DNA of 64,000 nucleotides from Paenibacillus vietnamensis (GTDB lineage: Bacteria > Bacillota > Bacilli > Paenibacillales > Paenibacillaceae): assembly GCF_020169515.1 (NCBI RefSeq), contig NZ_JAHMHW010000013.1:87791-151790 (forward strand), read 5' to 3'. Under the pieces are notes generated by a model. It saw only the letters and a program-made list of their open reading frames with translations. It made no database searches and was not told where the DNA came from. Numbering within the stretch: position 1 is the stretch's first letter; every line of letters starts with the position of its first letter. The position numbers and the translations under genes were made by a program. Positions 42,447 to 51,168 of the stretch are shown here, piece by piece.

Positions 42447-43967
42447 ATGAGCGTACTATTTACATACGGAGCCCGGGCTGCCGAGCAGGCGGTGCCGGAT
42501 GCCGTCGTGCGGTTTGTAGGCATAGAAGAGCTTGGTGCCGGCGGCCCGGCGGCGGCGCCGATCGTGCAGCCGCAAATCGACGAAGCTGTTCGCGGTTTGT
42601 ATGCCAGAGGTCTGTTTAAAGGGGAAACGGAGCAAACGGAAACCGTTTCCACACTAGGGCTATATCCCGCTGCTCATATCGTCTTTGCGGGGATCGGTCA
42701 GGAAGGCGGAGCGACCGGCCTTCGCCTTGCCGCTGCCGCGGCGGCGAAGGCGTTGAAAAAGCTGCGTGCGGGCACGGTTCAAGTTCTTTTGCCGGAGCAG
42801 CTGATCCGTGATATCAACGGCGGTATCGGTGCGGAGCGGGCTGCACAGGCGTTAACGGAAGGTCTGCTGCTGGCCGTTCATACCAGACAGCCGCTTAAGC
42901 GGGAGCAGAAGGAACGTTTTTCGCTGCAGGAGGTAGCTTTTGTGCCGCAAGGGGCGTCCGCCGGCGATCAAGCCGCGTGGGAAAGCGGAATAGCAAAAGG
43001 ACAACTGTATGCGGAAGGCGTCAGCTTCGCAAGGGATTTGACCAATCTGCCGGGGAATGACCTCACGCCCGAGCGGCTGGCGTTCCACGCAGAGGAGCTT
43101 GCGCATGAGCTTGACCTGGAAATCGAAGTTGTCGACGAGTGGAGCGCGGCGGAGCAGCAGATGGGCGGCTTGCTCGGCGTAGGTCAAGGCAGCATCAATC
43201 CGCCGAGGATGATTGTCATTCATTATAAAGGAAACCCGAATTCGGAGGAAACATGGGGCCTGATCGGCAAGGGGATTACCTTTGATACCGGAGGCATCTC
43301 TTTGAAGCGTGCCGAGGGGATGCAGGAAATGATTTCGGATATGGGCGGGGCTGCCGCTGTACTCGGGGCAATGCGGATTATTGCTTCGGCGAAGCCCGCA
43401 GTCAACGTGGTTGCGGTCGTTCCGACAGCCGAGAATATGCCGTCCGACCGGGCGCTTAAGCCGGGAGACGTGCTGCGGACGATGAGCGGGCATACGGTCG
43501 AGGTCGTCAATACCGATGCGGAGGGCAGGCTGGTGCTTGCCGACGGGCTGACGACGGCGATTACCCGCGGCGCGACTAAGCTTGTAGACGTTGCAACGCT
43601 GACCGGAGCGGTCATGGTTGCGCTCGGAGTAGAGGCGACCGGCGCCGTTACGAATAACGACGATCTTCTGAAGCAGGTGCTCGGGGCTTCCGAACGTTCC
43701 GGAGAGCGCATTTGGCCGCTTCCTGCTTATCCGGAGTACAAGAAGCTGATCCGGAGCGATGCGGCGGATCTGAAAAACAGCGGGGGCCGCTATGCGGGGA
43801 CGATTACCGGAGGGCTGTTTATCGGTCATTTTGCCGAAGGGCTGCCTTGGGTGCATCTGGATATCGCCGGCACGGCGTTTCTGGATTCCTCCAGGGGCTG
43901 GGAACCGAAGGGGGCCACGGGCGTTATGGTCCGTACGCTGGCCGAGCTGGTATTGCATCGGGAGTAA
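42447..43967 (+). CDS. pepA: Leucyl aminopeptidase, M17 family
   Basis: A cytosolic dizinc/manganese exopeptidase of 506 residues. The catalytic block has GKGITFDTGGISLK with a Lys ligand, MGGAAAVLGAM, and NTDAEGRLVLADGL with metal Asp/Glu. The N-terminal half is more variable, as is usual. The ATG at 42447 has GAGGAG. The AlkD-like gene follows 83 bases later, probably co-transcribed. Confidence 0.93.
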   Translation: MSVLFTYGARAAEQAVPDAVVRFVGIEELGAGGPAAAPIVQPQIDEAVRGLYARGLFKGETEQTETVSTLGLYPAAHIVFAGIGQEGGATGLRLAAAAAAKALKKLRAGTVQVLLPEQLIRDINGGIGAERAAQALTEGLLLAVHTRQPLKREQKERFSLQEVAFVPQGASAGDQAAWESGIAKGQLYAEGVSFARDLTNLPGNDLTPERLAFHAEELAHELDLEIEVVDEWSAAEQQMGGLLGVGQGSINPPRMIVIHYKGNPNSEETWGLIGKGITFDTGGISLKRAEGMQEMISDMGGAAAVLGAMRIIASAKPAVNVVAVVPTAENMPSDRALKPGDVLRTMSGHTVEVVNTDAEGRLVLADGLTTAITRGATKLVDVATLTGAVMVALGVEATGAVTNNDDLLKQVLGASERSGERIWPLPAYPEYKKLIRSDAADLKNSGGRYAGTITGGLFIGHFAEGLPWVHLDIAGTAFLDSSRGWEPKGATGVMVRTLAELVLHRE

Positions 43968-44050
43968 GTCCGGACGACGGCCGGGGCGTCATTACTGCGG
44001 CCGCGGAAGGCGCAGCGCTTAAGCAGATTTGAGAATCGGAGGAGCTGTTC

Positions 44051-44758
44051 ATGACATACGAGGAAGTGATGCAGGAGCTCGAGCGTCTCGGCACGGAGCA
44101 GACGAAGATGACCTTTATTCGCCACGGGGCGATGGAGCCGTTCTTCGGTGTGCGGGTCGGCGATTTGAAGAAGCTCGTGAAGCCGGTCAAAAAGGATCAG
44201 GAGCTGGCGCTGAGCCTGTACGAGTCCGGAAACAGCGATGCGATGTACTTGGCCGGTCTGACGATCAATCCCAAAACGGTATCGAAGGAAACGCTCCGGC
44301 AATGGGCCGACCGGGCGTACTGGTATATGCTCGCCGAATATACCGTCGCGGGCGTGGCCGGCGAAAGCCGGTATGCGCGGGAGCTGGCGCTGGAATGGAT
44401 CGATTCGCCCGATGAGATGAAGGCGGCCTGCGGCTGGAGCACCTATGCGAATTATTTATCGGTCACCCCGGACGAAGAGCTGGATTTAGAGGAAATCGGC
44501 GGCCTGCTGAGACGGGTGAAGGAAACGGTTCATCAAGAGAGGAACCGGGTCCGGTATACGATGAACGGTTTTGTCATTGCGGCAGGCATCTATATCGATG
44601 CGCTTCGCGAGACAGCGGAAGCGGTCGCCGAAAGAATCGGCAAGGTGCATGTGGACGTAGGCGATACCGCTTGCAAAGTGCCGCTTGCGGCCGAGTACAT
44701 CGGCAAAGCCGTGAAGATGGGCAAAACAGGCGTCAAGAAAAAAACGTGCATTTGCTGA
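44051..44758 (+). CDS. DNA alkylation repair family protein (AlkD-like)
   Basis: A 235-residue helical-repeat protein of the AlkC/AlkD group. Segments such as FFGVRVGDLKKLVK, WADRAYWYMLAEYTVAGVAGES and CGWSTYANYLSV fit the HEAT-like family, which removes alkylated bases or binds damaged DNA. The substrate residue set cannot be verified by eye. Ends KKKTCIC. GGAGGAG precedes the start. Confidence 0.82.
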   Translation: MTYEEVMQELERLGTEQTKMTFIRHGAMEPFFGVRVGDLKKLVKPVKKDQELALSLYESGNSDAMYLAGLTINPKTVSKETLRQWADRAYWYMLAEYTVAGVAGESRYARELALEWIDSPDEMKAACGWSTYANYLSVTPDEELDLEEIGGLLRRVKETVHQERNRVRYTMNGFVIAAGIYIDALRETAEAVAERIGKVHVDVGDTACKVPLAAEYIGKAVKMGKTGVKKKTCIC

Positions 44759-44777
44759 CGGCAAATGCGCGTTTCGC

Positions 44778-44813
44778 GCCGCCGCCGCTTGGATGCGGCG
44801 GCGTTATTTTTTT
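44778..44813 (+). terminator. Terminator after the AlkD-like gene
   Basis: CGCCGCCGC pairs with GCGGCGGCG and is followed by TTATTTTTTT. A second hairpin (GCATTTGC / GCAAATGC, about 44750-44770) precedes it. Confidence 0.8.
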
Positions 44814-45090
44814 GCAGAAAACCGCAAGTCCAATGACGCCTTCCTTCGAAAATGGGGTTATACTGATTAAAGCAAGCACAAATTTGAGAACGGCAATCAA
44901 TGCTTGAAATGGATGAATTCGATGCCAATATGATTATAGAAGGCAAGCATGATATGTACTAAAATAAAAAGAAGTTATGGAGCCAAAAGATTTTTTGAAT
45001 AGGGCAACAGGCAAGACGGCGCATGTATGAGCAGGCGCGCCTTAGAAAATAATAGGATGGCAATGAATAGAGAGGGTGGAATTTTCTGCA
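44814..45090. other. Leader region of sucA
   Basis: Gap without a gene. TATACT at 44859 could be a -10 element, but no matching -35 is clear; no riboswitch pattern was recognised. Confidence 0.35.
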
Positions 45091-47997
45091 ATGAGCATCC
45101 ATGATGAGCGAAATTATTCGCCTTGGCAAAGCTACTATGGTCCCAATCTGGGGTATGTGCAGGAGCAATACGAACGCTTTTTGACTGATCCGAATTCGGT
45201 GGAAGCATCGCTTCGCGAGCTTTTCGTACGGTTTGGCGCACCTCCTTCCGATACGGTCGGAAAGGGAGCTGCAAGCAAGCCGAGCGCACAGCCTGCTGCG
45301 GCTGCAGCCGTAACCGGTTCAATTGATGCAAATATGTTGAAGAAGGTCGTAGCTGCCCATCAGCTCATGCTGAACATCCGCAGATACGGCCATTTAGCTG
45401 CGGATATAGACCCGCTTGGCTTAAGCCCCGAGGCGGATACGAAGCTGCTGGAGCCGGAAACCTTCGGCCTGACGCAGGCGGATTTGACGTCTATTCCGGC
45501 ATCGCTTATTTGGGAAAATGCTCCGGCATCGATCTCGAACGGCTGGGAAGCGATTTCCCGTCTGAGAGAAATCTATTCGCGTTCCGCCGCTTACGAATTC
45601 ACGCACATCCATGACGAGAACGAGCGCAACTGGCTTCACCGCCAAGCGGAATCCGGTTCGTTCCCTGCCCCGCTTTCGGCAAGGGAGCGCTCCGCGCTGC
45701 TTGAGCGGCTCATGGAAGTCGAATTTTTCGAAAACTTCCTGCACCGTACATTTGTCGGCCAGAAGCGCTTCTCCATCGAGGGCGTCGACATGCTTGTTCC
45801 GGTTCTGGACGAGATCGTCCGCGCAGTCGCGCATGATGGGGCAAGCCACATTCTGATGGGCATGGCTCACCGCGGCCGTTTGAACGTGCTGGCCCACGTG
45901 CTCGGCAAGCCGTACGAGAAAATTTTCTCCGAGTTCCACCACGCGCCTAACAAAGAGCTGATTCCTTCGGAAGGCTCCATGGGCATTAACTACGGCTGGA
46001 CGGGAGATGTGAAATACCATCTCGGCGCAGACCGCGCCGTGAAGGAAGGCGAAACGGTCCGCGCAAGACTGACGCTTGCGAACAACCCGAGCCACCTTGA
46101 ATTCGTAAATCCGATCGTAGAGGGCTTTACCCGCGCGGCACAAGAGGATCGCAGCAAGCCGGGCATGCCTGTGCAGGATTTGGCCAAAGCCGTTACAATC
46201 TGCATCCACGGGGACGCTGCTTTTATCGGCGAAGGCATCGTAGCCGAAACGCTGAACTTCAACAAGCTGCAGGGCTACCGCAACGGCGGCACTCTGCACA
46301 TTATTGCCAACAACCGCCTGGGCTTTACGACGAACAGCGTCGACTCCCGTTCGACGCATTACGCAAGCGACCTGGCCAAAGGTTTTGACATTCCGATTGT
46401 GCACGTGAATGCGGATGAGCCGGAAGCATGCCTTGCCGCTGTCCGTCTCGCCTGCGAATACCGTCTGCGCTTCAATAAAGGTTTTGTCATCGATCTGATC
46501 GGCTACCGCCGCTTCGGCCACAACGAGATGGACGACCCGGAAGTAACGCAGCCGCTTATGTACGCCAAGGTGAAGAAGCACCCTACGGTCAGCACGCTCT
46601 ACAGCGAAAAGCTGAAAGGCGAGAAGGCGTTATCCGAGGAGCAAGTCTCCGAGCTGCGCGACCGGGTGAACGGCAAGCTTCAAGCCGCTTATGACGCAAT
46701 GAAGGCGAACGAAGGCAATCCGCAGGTTCGCGTCGAACTGCAGCAGAACATTGTCCCTGCAGCGGAGGAAGCCCGCACGGCAGTACCTCTGGAAACGCTG
46801 CGCGAAATCAACCTGGAGCTTCTGAACCGTCCGGAGGGCTTCACGGAATATACGAAGCTTCAACGGATCTTGCAGCGCCGAGCTTCCGGGTTGAACGACG
46901 GCGAGAAGATCGATTGGGCGCATGCCGAGGCGCTTGCGTTCGCGACAATCTTGGCGGACGGCACGCCGATCCGTCTCAGCGGACAGGATTCGGAGCGCGG
47001 AACGTTTGCGCACCGCCACATTATGCTGAACGACAACGCCAATGCGGATAAGTTCTCGCCTCTGCACATGCTGCCGCAAGCGAAAGCATCCTTCGCCGTT
47101 CATAACAGCCCGCTGTCGGAAACGGCCGTGCTTGGCTTTGAATATGGCTACAATGTGTTCGCGCCGGAAACGTTCGTCATTTGGGAAGCGCAGTACGGCG
47201 ACTTTGCCAACGTTGCACAGGTTATTTTCGACCAGTTCATTTCGGCGGGACGCGCAAAATGGTCGCAGAAGTCCGGCGTCGTCATCTTGCTGCCGCACGG
47301 CTACGAAGGCCAAGGACCGGAGCACTCGAGCGCAAGGCTGGAGCGTTTCCTTCAGCTGTCGGCCGATAATAACTGGACGGTTGCCAATTTGACGTCTTCC
47401 GCGCAGTATTTCCACCTGCTCCGCAAGCAGGCGTCACTGCTTGGCACCGACCACATGAGACCTCTCGTGCTGATGGCGCCGAAGAGTCTGATCCGCAATC
47501 CGCGCGTCGCGTCGCACGGCGTGGAGCTCAGCGAAGGTTCGTTCAAGCCGGTGCTGCCGCAATTCAGCCTGACGGAGACGAAGGAGCAGAAGGACAAAGT
47601 GAAACGTCTGGTGCTCTGCACGGGCAAAGTGGCCGTCGATATCGAAGAGGCGCTCTCATCCACGAACGCCGAGGATTTCGAATGGCTGCGGGTAGCTAGA
47701 GTTGAGCAGCTGTATCCGTTCCCGCGCGCGGAAGTAGAGCGGATCGTGAAGCAGTTCGACAAGCTGGAAGAGATCGTATGGGTACAGGAAGAGCCGAAAA
47801 ACCAAGGCTCGTGGTTCTTTATGGAGCCGCGTCTGCGCGAATTGGCGCCTAAGAAGGCAGCCGTACGTTATGTAGGCAGACCGGATCGTTCGAGTACGGC
47901 AAGCGGACACCAAGACGTGCACGCCACAGAACAAAAATTGATCATTTCGACGGCTTTGAACGGCAAGCCGGTTGAAACAAGTTTGATTAGGGGGTAG
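45091..47997 (+). CDS. sucA: 2-Oxoglutarate dehydrogenase E1 component
   Basis: A 968-residue thiamine-diphosphate enzyme of the citric acid cycle. It has GMAHRGRLNVLAHVLGKPYEKIFSEF, IHGDAAFIGEGIVAETLN for the cofactor, and RRFGHNEMDDPEVTQPLMY in the N-terminal half; the C-terminal half carries the transketolase-like domain with PHGYEGQGPEHSSARLERFLQL. The start MSIHDERNY at 45091 has GAGGGTGG. sucB starts seven bases after its stop. Confidence 0.96.
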   Translation: MSIHDERNYSPWQSYYGPNLGYVQEQYERFLTDPNSVEASLRELFVRFGAPPSDTVGKGAASKPSAQPAAAAAVTGSIDANMLKKVVAAHQLMLNIRRYGHLAADIDPLGLSPEADTKLLEPETFGLTQADLTSIPASLIWENAPASISNGWEAISRLREIYSRSAAYEFTHIHDENERNWLHRQAESGSFPAPLSARERSALLERLMEVEFFENFLHRTFVGQKRFSIEGVDMLVPVLDEIVRAVAHDGASHILMGMAHRGRLNVLAHVLGKPYEKIFSEFHHAPNKELIPSEGSMGINYGWTGDVKYHLGADRAVKEGETVRARLTLANNPSHLEFVNPIVEGFTRAAQEDRSKPGMPVQDLAKAVTICIHGDAAFIGEGIVAETLNFNKLQGYRNGGTLHIIANNRLGFTTNSVDSRSTHYASDLAKGFDIPIVHVNADEPEACLAAVRLACEYRLRFNKGFVIDLIGYRRFGHNEMDDPEVTQPLMYAKVKKHPTVSTLYSEKLKGEKALSEEQVSELRDRVNGKLQAAYDAMKANEGNPQVRVELQQNIVPAAEEARTAVPLETLREINLELLNRPEGFTEYTKLQRILQRRASGLNDGEKIDWAHAEALAFATILADGTPIRLSGQDSERGTFAHRHIMLNDNANADKFSPLHMLPQAKASFAVHNSPLSETAVLGFEYGYNVFAPETFVIWEAQYGDFANVAQVIFDQFISAGRAKWSQKSGVVILLPHGYEGQGPEHSSARLERFLQLSADNNWTVANLTSSAQYFHLLRKQASLLGTDHMRPLVLMAPKSLIRNPRVASHGVELSEGSFKPVLPQFSLTETKEQKDKVKRLVLCTGKVAVDIEEALSSTNAEDFEWLRVARVEQLYPFPRAEVERIVKQFDKLEEIVWVQEEPKNQGSWFFMEPRLRELAPKKAAVRYVGRPDRSSTASGHQDVHATEQKLIISTALNGKPVETSLIRG

Positions 47998-48004
47998 CAA
48001 CAAA

Positions 48005-49240
48005 ATGGCTGAAATTATCGTACCGGAACTAGGCGAGTCCATCTCAGAGGGCACAATCACGAAATGGTTTGTAAAAGAAGGCGACACAGTAAACCAGGGG
48101 GATGTCCTTCTGGAGCTTGAAACGGATAAAGTAAACATCGAAATTAGCGCTGACAACAGCGGTGTCGTTTCCAAAATCGCGAAGCAGGACGGCGAAGTCG
48201 TCCTGGTCGGCGAAGCGATCGGTTCGATCGGAGCGTCTGCAGCCGGCGGAGCGTCCGCACCTGCGGCACCTGCTCCAGAGCCTGCGGCAGCAGCTCCTGC
48301 TGCACCGGCAGCCGCACCTGCCGCTGCGCCGGCACCTGCTGCGGCTCAGCCAGCAGCGGCTGCCAGCGAAGGCCCTTCAGTCGTTGTCGGTTCCCCTGCT
48401 GCGCGCAAACGTGCCCGCGAGCAAGGCATCGATCTGACGCAAGCGACCGGACAAGCCGCGCCGGCACCTTCGGTAGCTACGCCGGTATCGTCCGCTCCGC
48501 TTACGCAAGCCGCGCCTGTTGAAGCAAGCAAGGACGCGAAGCCGACTGAGCGCAAGCGCATGTCGCGCCGCCGGATTACGATCGCGAACCGTCTCGTTGA
48601 AGCGCAGCGCACGGCAGCAATGCTGACGACGTTCAACGAAGTCGATATGACGGCCATTCTTGACCTGCGTAAACGCCGCAAGCAATCGTTCTTTGAGAAA
48701 AACGACGTTAACCTCGGCTTTATGTCTTTCTTCACAAAAGCGGTCGTTGGAGCTTTGAAAGCCTTCCCTCTTCTGAATGCGGAAATCGACGGCGAAGAAA
48801 TCGTCGTGAAGAAGTTTTTCGATATCGGCATTGCCGTATCGGCTAAGGAAGGCCTTGTCGTTCCGGTCGTACGCGATGCGGATCGCCTGAGTTTCGCAGA
48901 AATCGAGAAAAATATCGTTGACCTTGCTACAAAAGCAAGAGCAAACACGCTGTCGATCTCCGATCTTCAAGGAGGCAGCTTCACAATTACGAACGGCGGC
49001 GTATTCGGCTCCCTGCTGTCCACGCCAATTTTGAACACTCCGCAGGTCGGCATTCTCGGCATGCACAAAATTCAAATCCGTCCGGTAGCGATCGACAACG
49101 AGCGCATGGAAAACCGTCCGATGATGTACATCGCGCTTTCGTACGATCACCGGATCGTAGACGGCAGCGAAGCGGTTCGTTTCCTCGTTACCGTTAAAGA
49201 GCTTCTTGAGGATCCTGAGCAGCTGCTGCTGCAAGGCTAA
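48005..49240 (+). CDS. sucB: 2-Oxoglutarate dehydrogenase E2 (dihydrolipoyl succinyltransferase)
   Basis: A 411-residue core subunit. The lipoyl domain has Lys42 in ETDKVNIE; an Ala/Pro linker (about 77-120) leads to the E1/E3-binding domain (SPAARKRAREQGIDL) and the catalytic domain with SYDHRIVDGSEAVRF. It is coupled to sucA (RBS GGGGG at the sucA stop). No E3 is in this window. Confidence 0.96.
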   Translation: MAEIIVPELGESISEGTITKWFVKEGDTVNQGDVLLELETDKVNIEISADNSGVVSKIAKQDGEVVLVGEAIGSIGASAAGGASAPAAPAPEPAAAAPAAPAAAPAAAPAPAAAQPAAAASEGPSVVVGSPAARKRAREQGIDLTQATGQAAPAPSVATPVSSAPLTQAAPVEASKDAKPTERKRMSRRRITIANRLVEAQRTAAMLTTFNEVDMTAILDLRKRRKQSFFEKNDVNLGFMSFFTKAVVGALKAFPLLNAEIDGEEIVVKKFFDIGIAVSAKEGLVVPVVRDADRLSFAEIEKNIVDLATKARANTLSISDLQGGSFTITNGGVFGSLLSTPILNTPQVGILGMHKIQIRPVAIDNERMENRPMMYIALSYDHRIVDGSEAVRFLVTVKELLEDPEQLLLQG

Positions 49241-49258
49241 TCGAAGCCGGCTGTATAT

Positions 49259-49315
49259 AAAAAGCTGTCCTGAAGGCAGAGGCTGACGCTTCTGCCTGAC
49301 GGGCAGCTTTTTTTC
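49259..49315. terminator. Bidirectional terminator between sucB and the LysR gene
   Basis: AAGCTG-CC-GGCAGA stem pairs with TCTGCC-GG-CAGCTT, flanked by an A run and a seven-base T run. Confidence 0.85.
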
Positions 49316-49316
49316 T

Positions 49317-50210
49317 TCACGAATTAACTTTAACCTCCGCTTCCATCATCCGTATCCACTCTCGCGCGGCAAAGGATAAGTATTTTTCCTTGCGCCATAT
49401 CATCGAAAGCTTCCATGAAATCGACGGCTGAACAACCTTGACGGAAGCGAACCGCTTCGGGTCAAGCTGCAGGCATACTTTTTCGGGCAGGAGGGTGATC
49501 CCGTATTTGGCTGCTACCATTTCCGTCATGAAATCCCATTGAGAGCTTTCGAATACGATTTTAGGCTCGAAGCCGGCAGCTGCGCAGTGCTCCCGGATCA
49601 GATGGTGAAGCGTGAAGTCCTTTCGGAACATGATGAACGGCTCTTCCTCCAGTTGATGAAGCCGGACGGAAACCGAGGAAGCGAGCCGGTGGCCTGCATG
49701 CACGACGAGCCGCAGATCCTGATTGCTGCAGGGAAGGAGATGAAATTTGTCCTGATCCTTCACAGGGAGGATGACCATGCTGAAATCCAGTTCCCCCTGC
49801 AGCAGGTCCTGCTCAAGGCTTTTGCCGCCCTGCTCGAACATCTGCAGCCGAATCTGAGGATACTGCGTCAGAAATTTTTCAATGATGGAAGGAAGAAAAT
49901 AACCGCCGACCATTGGAGGAATGCCCAGCCGGAGCGTTCCTTTTTTTAATTTGACGACTTCCTCCAGCTCGCTCGACATATGCTCGACCGAATCGATGAC
50001 CGCTTTAGCCGAACGGAGGATGGTTATGCCTGCGTCCGTCAGGACGATCTGCTTGGAGGAGCGGTCCAGCAGCTGTACGCCCAGCTCTTCTTCGAGAAGC
50101 CTTACCATTTTGGATAATGAGGGCTGGGTAATATGAAGGTTGCGGGCGGCCTGGGTGAAGCTGCCGGCTTCCGCGACCGCAACAAAATAAGTCAAATGCT
50201 TCAGATCCAT
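49317..50210 (-). CDS. LysR-family transcriptional regulator
   Basis: A 297-residue LysR regulator. The HTH is at the N-terminus (FVAVAEAGSFTQAARNLHITQPSLSKMVRLLEEELGVQLL), and a two-lobed ligand domain follows (about 92-295). It resembles the CidR/YwbI type but no cid/lrg genes are nearby. It is divergent from the thioesterase gene, a usual LysR target. The gap has direct repeats of ATAAATCTAT near 50340. Confidence 0.9.
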   Translation of the reverse strand: MDLKHLTYFVAVAEAGSFTQAARNLHITQPSLSKMVRLLEEELGVQLLDRSSKQIVLTDAGITILRSAKAVIDSVEHMSSELEEVVKLKKGTLRLGIPPMVGGYFLPSIIEKFLTQYPQIRLQMFEQGGKSLEQDLLQGELDFSMVILPVKDQDKFHLLPCSNQDLRLVVHAGHRLASSVSVRLHQLEEEPFIMFRKDFTLHHLIREHCAAAGFEPKIVFESSQWDFMTEMVAAKYGITLLPEKVCLQLDPKRFASVKVVQPSISWKLSMIWRKEKYLSFAAREWIRMMEAEVKVNS

Positions 50211-50377
50211 CGCTGAACTCCTTCGTCCGAATCCGGAACCTTGGTATTGTTACGCCTTACAAGTATAGTGAAAAGGAATGTAATCTATTCGATATATGTA
50301 TTTTACCTATAGGTCCTGAGGGTGTAAACTAATCGATGTTATAAATCTATAAATCTATCAAGAAAAAAGGTGTTAAC

Positions 50378-50995
50378 ATGCTGCAAGAAAAAATGTCCGT
50401 ACTTCCAATAAAAGCAAGAGCCGCTTCGGACTCTCTTACCATAAAAGACTCCATCGTGCTGCCGCCGGATACGAATCATCACGGTACGATTTTCGGCGGG
50501 AAATTGATGGCTTATATCGATGACGTAGCGACAATGGCCGCAACGAAGCACGCCCGCCTTCCCGTCGTAACCGCGTCTACGGATTCCGTCGACTTCCTTC
50601 ATCCCGTCAAGAAAGACGATGGCGTCAGCTTGGCTGCATTCGTGACCTGGTCCCACAAAACGTCGATGGAGGTATTTGTCCGCGTCGTGACGGAGGATCT
50701 GCTCACGGGTGTACGCAAGGTGTGCGCTACGTCGTTTCTTACTTTTGTTGCGCTTGGCGAAGACGGCAAGCCGGCTGAGGTGCCGGGCGTTATTCCGGAG
50801 ACGGCGGAGGAGCGGTTGCTGAACGAAACGGCTCCCGAGCGCAAGGAAGCGCGGAAAATCCGGAGGCAGGAAAGCAAACATTTTGCCCAGTTTCTAGGTA
50901 CGGAGTATGCCTTCAAGACAAAGCGGGAGCAGCCGAAGCCGCAGTATTCCGCGAATAAAGGCTTCCAGTATGCTTGGGACGCCGAATGGGAATAA
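50378..50995 (+). CDS. Acyl-CoA thioesterase, hotdog fold (YkhA type)
   Basis: A 205-residue thioesterase. The hotdog region has PDTNHHGTIFGGKLMAYIDDVATMAA and VDFLHPVKKDDGVSL, and a long basic C-terminal extension (about 140-205). It hydrolyses acyl-CoA. AAAAAGGTG precedes the ATG. Divergent from LysR. Confidence 0.88.
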   Translation: MLQEKMSVLPIKARAASDSLTIKDSIVLPPDTNHHGTIFGGKLMAYIDDVATMAATKHARLPVVTASTDSVDFLHPVKKDDGVSLAAFVTWSHKTSMEVFVRVVTEDLLTGVRKVCATSFLTFVALGEDGKPAEVPGVIPETAEERLLNETAPERKEARKIRRQESKHFAQFLGTEYAFKTKREQPKPQYSANKGFQYAWDAEWE

Positions 50996-51059
50996 AGAAC
51001 GAATAAATTCAAATAAATGTCAATAATTACAAACCGTATGTCGCTAAACGATTATTCTT

Positions 51060-51089
51060 TTGGCGATTATATGGTTTTTTTGCTATAAA
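51060..51089 (+). promoter_or_regulatory. Possible promoter of the triple-PAS kinase
   Basis: TTGGCG (51060), 18-base spacer, TATAAA (51084). A second TATAAT lies at 51094 without a good -35. Confidence 0.45.
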
Positions 51090-51168
51090 AGCGTATAATG
51101 ATGCAGGAAGACGGGGAAGCGCGTTGAAAATAAAAAGGGAGCGATTGTACGAATGAGGTGGGAACTGG